A DNA stretch of 64,000 nt. Source: Cellvibrionaceae bacterium. GTDB lineage: Bacteria; Pseudomonadota; Gammaproteobacteria; Pseudomonadales; Cellvibrionaceae. The stretch covers positions 372,001 through 436,000 of the forward strand of contig JAGKWQ010000001.1 of NCBI GenBank assembly GCA_021151825.1, read 5' to 3'. The notes beneath the pieces are model-generated. The model made no database searches. It saw only the letters and a list, made by a program, of their open reading frames with translations, and was not told the DNA's origin. Position numbers and translations under genes: made by a program. The stretch's first letter is position 1, and each line of letters starts with the position of its first letter. Below, in pieces: positions 63,417 through 64,000 of this stretch.

Positions 63417-64000
63417 CTAAAACGAGTAACGCGCACCAAGGGCAAAGGTACGGCTATAGAGTGCTGAACCAAAGTTGCTGGTCGTTGCACCATTTTCGCC
63501 GTAATAGCTTTGATAAATTTCTTCTGTCAGGTTAGTACCATCCAGCGTTAACTCAAGCCCGTCGGTGAGTTTATAACTGATTTGCAGATCCATACTTTTT
63601 TCAGGTTTTCTCCATACTTCAAGTGGATTAGCGAATACAGCGGCTTCGTAATTATTCAAGAATTCACTGCGCCATGCGTAAGATAAACGCATACCCAATT
63701 TATCTTTTTCATAAGCAAGAACCACACTGTATGATTCATCAGAAACCCCGAAAAGATCGGTTTTCTTTGATCCTACCACTTCACCTTCGGTATTGGTAAT
63801 TGGCGTTACTTGCGACGATTCCAGCGCGGTATAACTTGCCTGCACACCAAAACCATCAAGAATTCCTGGCAGGTTTTCAGGGAACCAAACAGCGCCCAAT
63901 TCCAAACCGCTCAATTCACCATTCGATGCATTGTATGGCTGGCTCAGAACGTACGTACCCAATGTACCATCAGGTTTTACACGTTCAACCTGACGACGGA
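63417..64000 (-). CDS. TonB-dependent receptor, C-terminal part (cut by window edge)
   Basis: The visible ~195 C-terminal residues are beta strands ending FALGARYSF, with the terminal Phe of outer-membrane barrels. GVQASYTALESSQV, SYAWRSEFLNN and DGTNLTEEIYQSYYGENG fit carbohydrate-type TonB receptors of Cellvibrio and Xanthomonas. The frame runs past the right edge, so the N-terminus is outside. Probably imports arabino-oligosaccharides. Confidence 0.85.
   Translation of the reverse strand, partial: RRQVERVKPDGTLGTYVLSQPYNASNGELSGLELGAVWFPENLPGILDGFGVQASYTALESSQVTPITNTEGEVVGSKKTDLFGVSDESYSVVLAYEKDKLGMRLSYAWRSEFLNNYEAAVFANPLEVWRKPEKSMDLQISYKLTDGLELTLDGTNLTEEIYQSYYGENGATTSNFGSALYSRTFALGARYSF

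Overview
The window looks like a chromosomal segment of a plant-polysaccharide-degrading gammaproteobacterium, most likely Cellvibrio or a close relative. The main clue is the secreted GH43 at 53045-54103, which reads almost like the Cellvibrio arabinanase Arb43A. A polyserine-linker lipoprotein and a TonB-receptor/GH43/GH127 arabinan locus agree with this.

Region 1 (1-30591) is an AT-rich biosynthetic locus that I do not recognise as any described pathway. A leftward run of 23 same-strand genes starts at about 23865. In order it holds: a 58-residue peptide gene, a perfect terminator-like hairpin, a KAS III-like enzyme, a PaiB-like flavoprotein, an adenylation enzyme, two haem-oxygenase-like diiron oxidases (HDOs) with small extra N-terminal domains, a transglutaminase-fold protein, an acyl-AMP ligase, an SDR, ACP, KAS III-like, ACP, an AurF-type N-oxygenase, an FAD oxygenase, a PLP C-S enzyme, an OsmC-like protein, a cysteine-specific Cy-A-T-TE NRPS, ACP, an amidohydrolase, an acyl-CoA dehydrogenase, a second acyl ligase, a reductive-dehalogenase-like Fe-S protein and a D-aminoacylase-like protein cut by the window edge. 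A divergent rightward operon (24631-30591) repeats the OsmC-ACP-NRPS cassette and ends in a phosphopantetheinyl transferase. The genes suggest acyl chains built on free carrier proteins, joined to cysteine, and N- and C-oxidised. The small peptide may act as scaffold or substrate for the RRE-like HDOs. No transporter or regulator gene is visible.

Region 2 (30813-41180) is ordinary chromosome: a glutathione transferase, a RES-Xre toxin-antitoxin pair, a VapC remnant, an Hsp70-like YegD, an M32 carboxypeptidase, a LysR regulator divergent from a frameshifted AhpD-like gene and a flavin enzyme, a thioesterase and aroA.

Region 3 (41190-48078) is a 6.8-kb island inserted in the 3' end of a tRNA-Met(CAT). 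It has a 48-bp direct repeat at its ends, carries an excisionase-like/PIN toxin-antitoxin pair, a coiled-coil membrane protein, small secreted proteins, a truncated tyrosine integrase and a structured inverted repeat, and supplies a replacement terminator for the tRNA.

Region 4 (48117-64000) is host sequence. After a few small genes comes an arabinan-utilisation locus: aldose epimerase, three GH43 enzymes, a PEP-CTERM protein, an unknown secreted protein, a solute-binding protein, a GH127 beta-L-arabinofuranosidase and the C-terminus of a TonB-dependent receptor.
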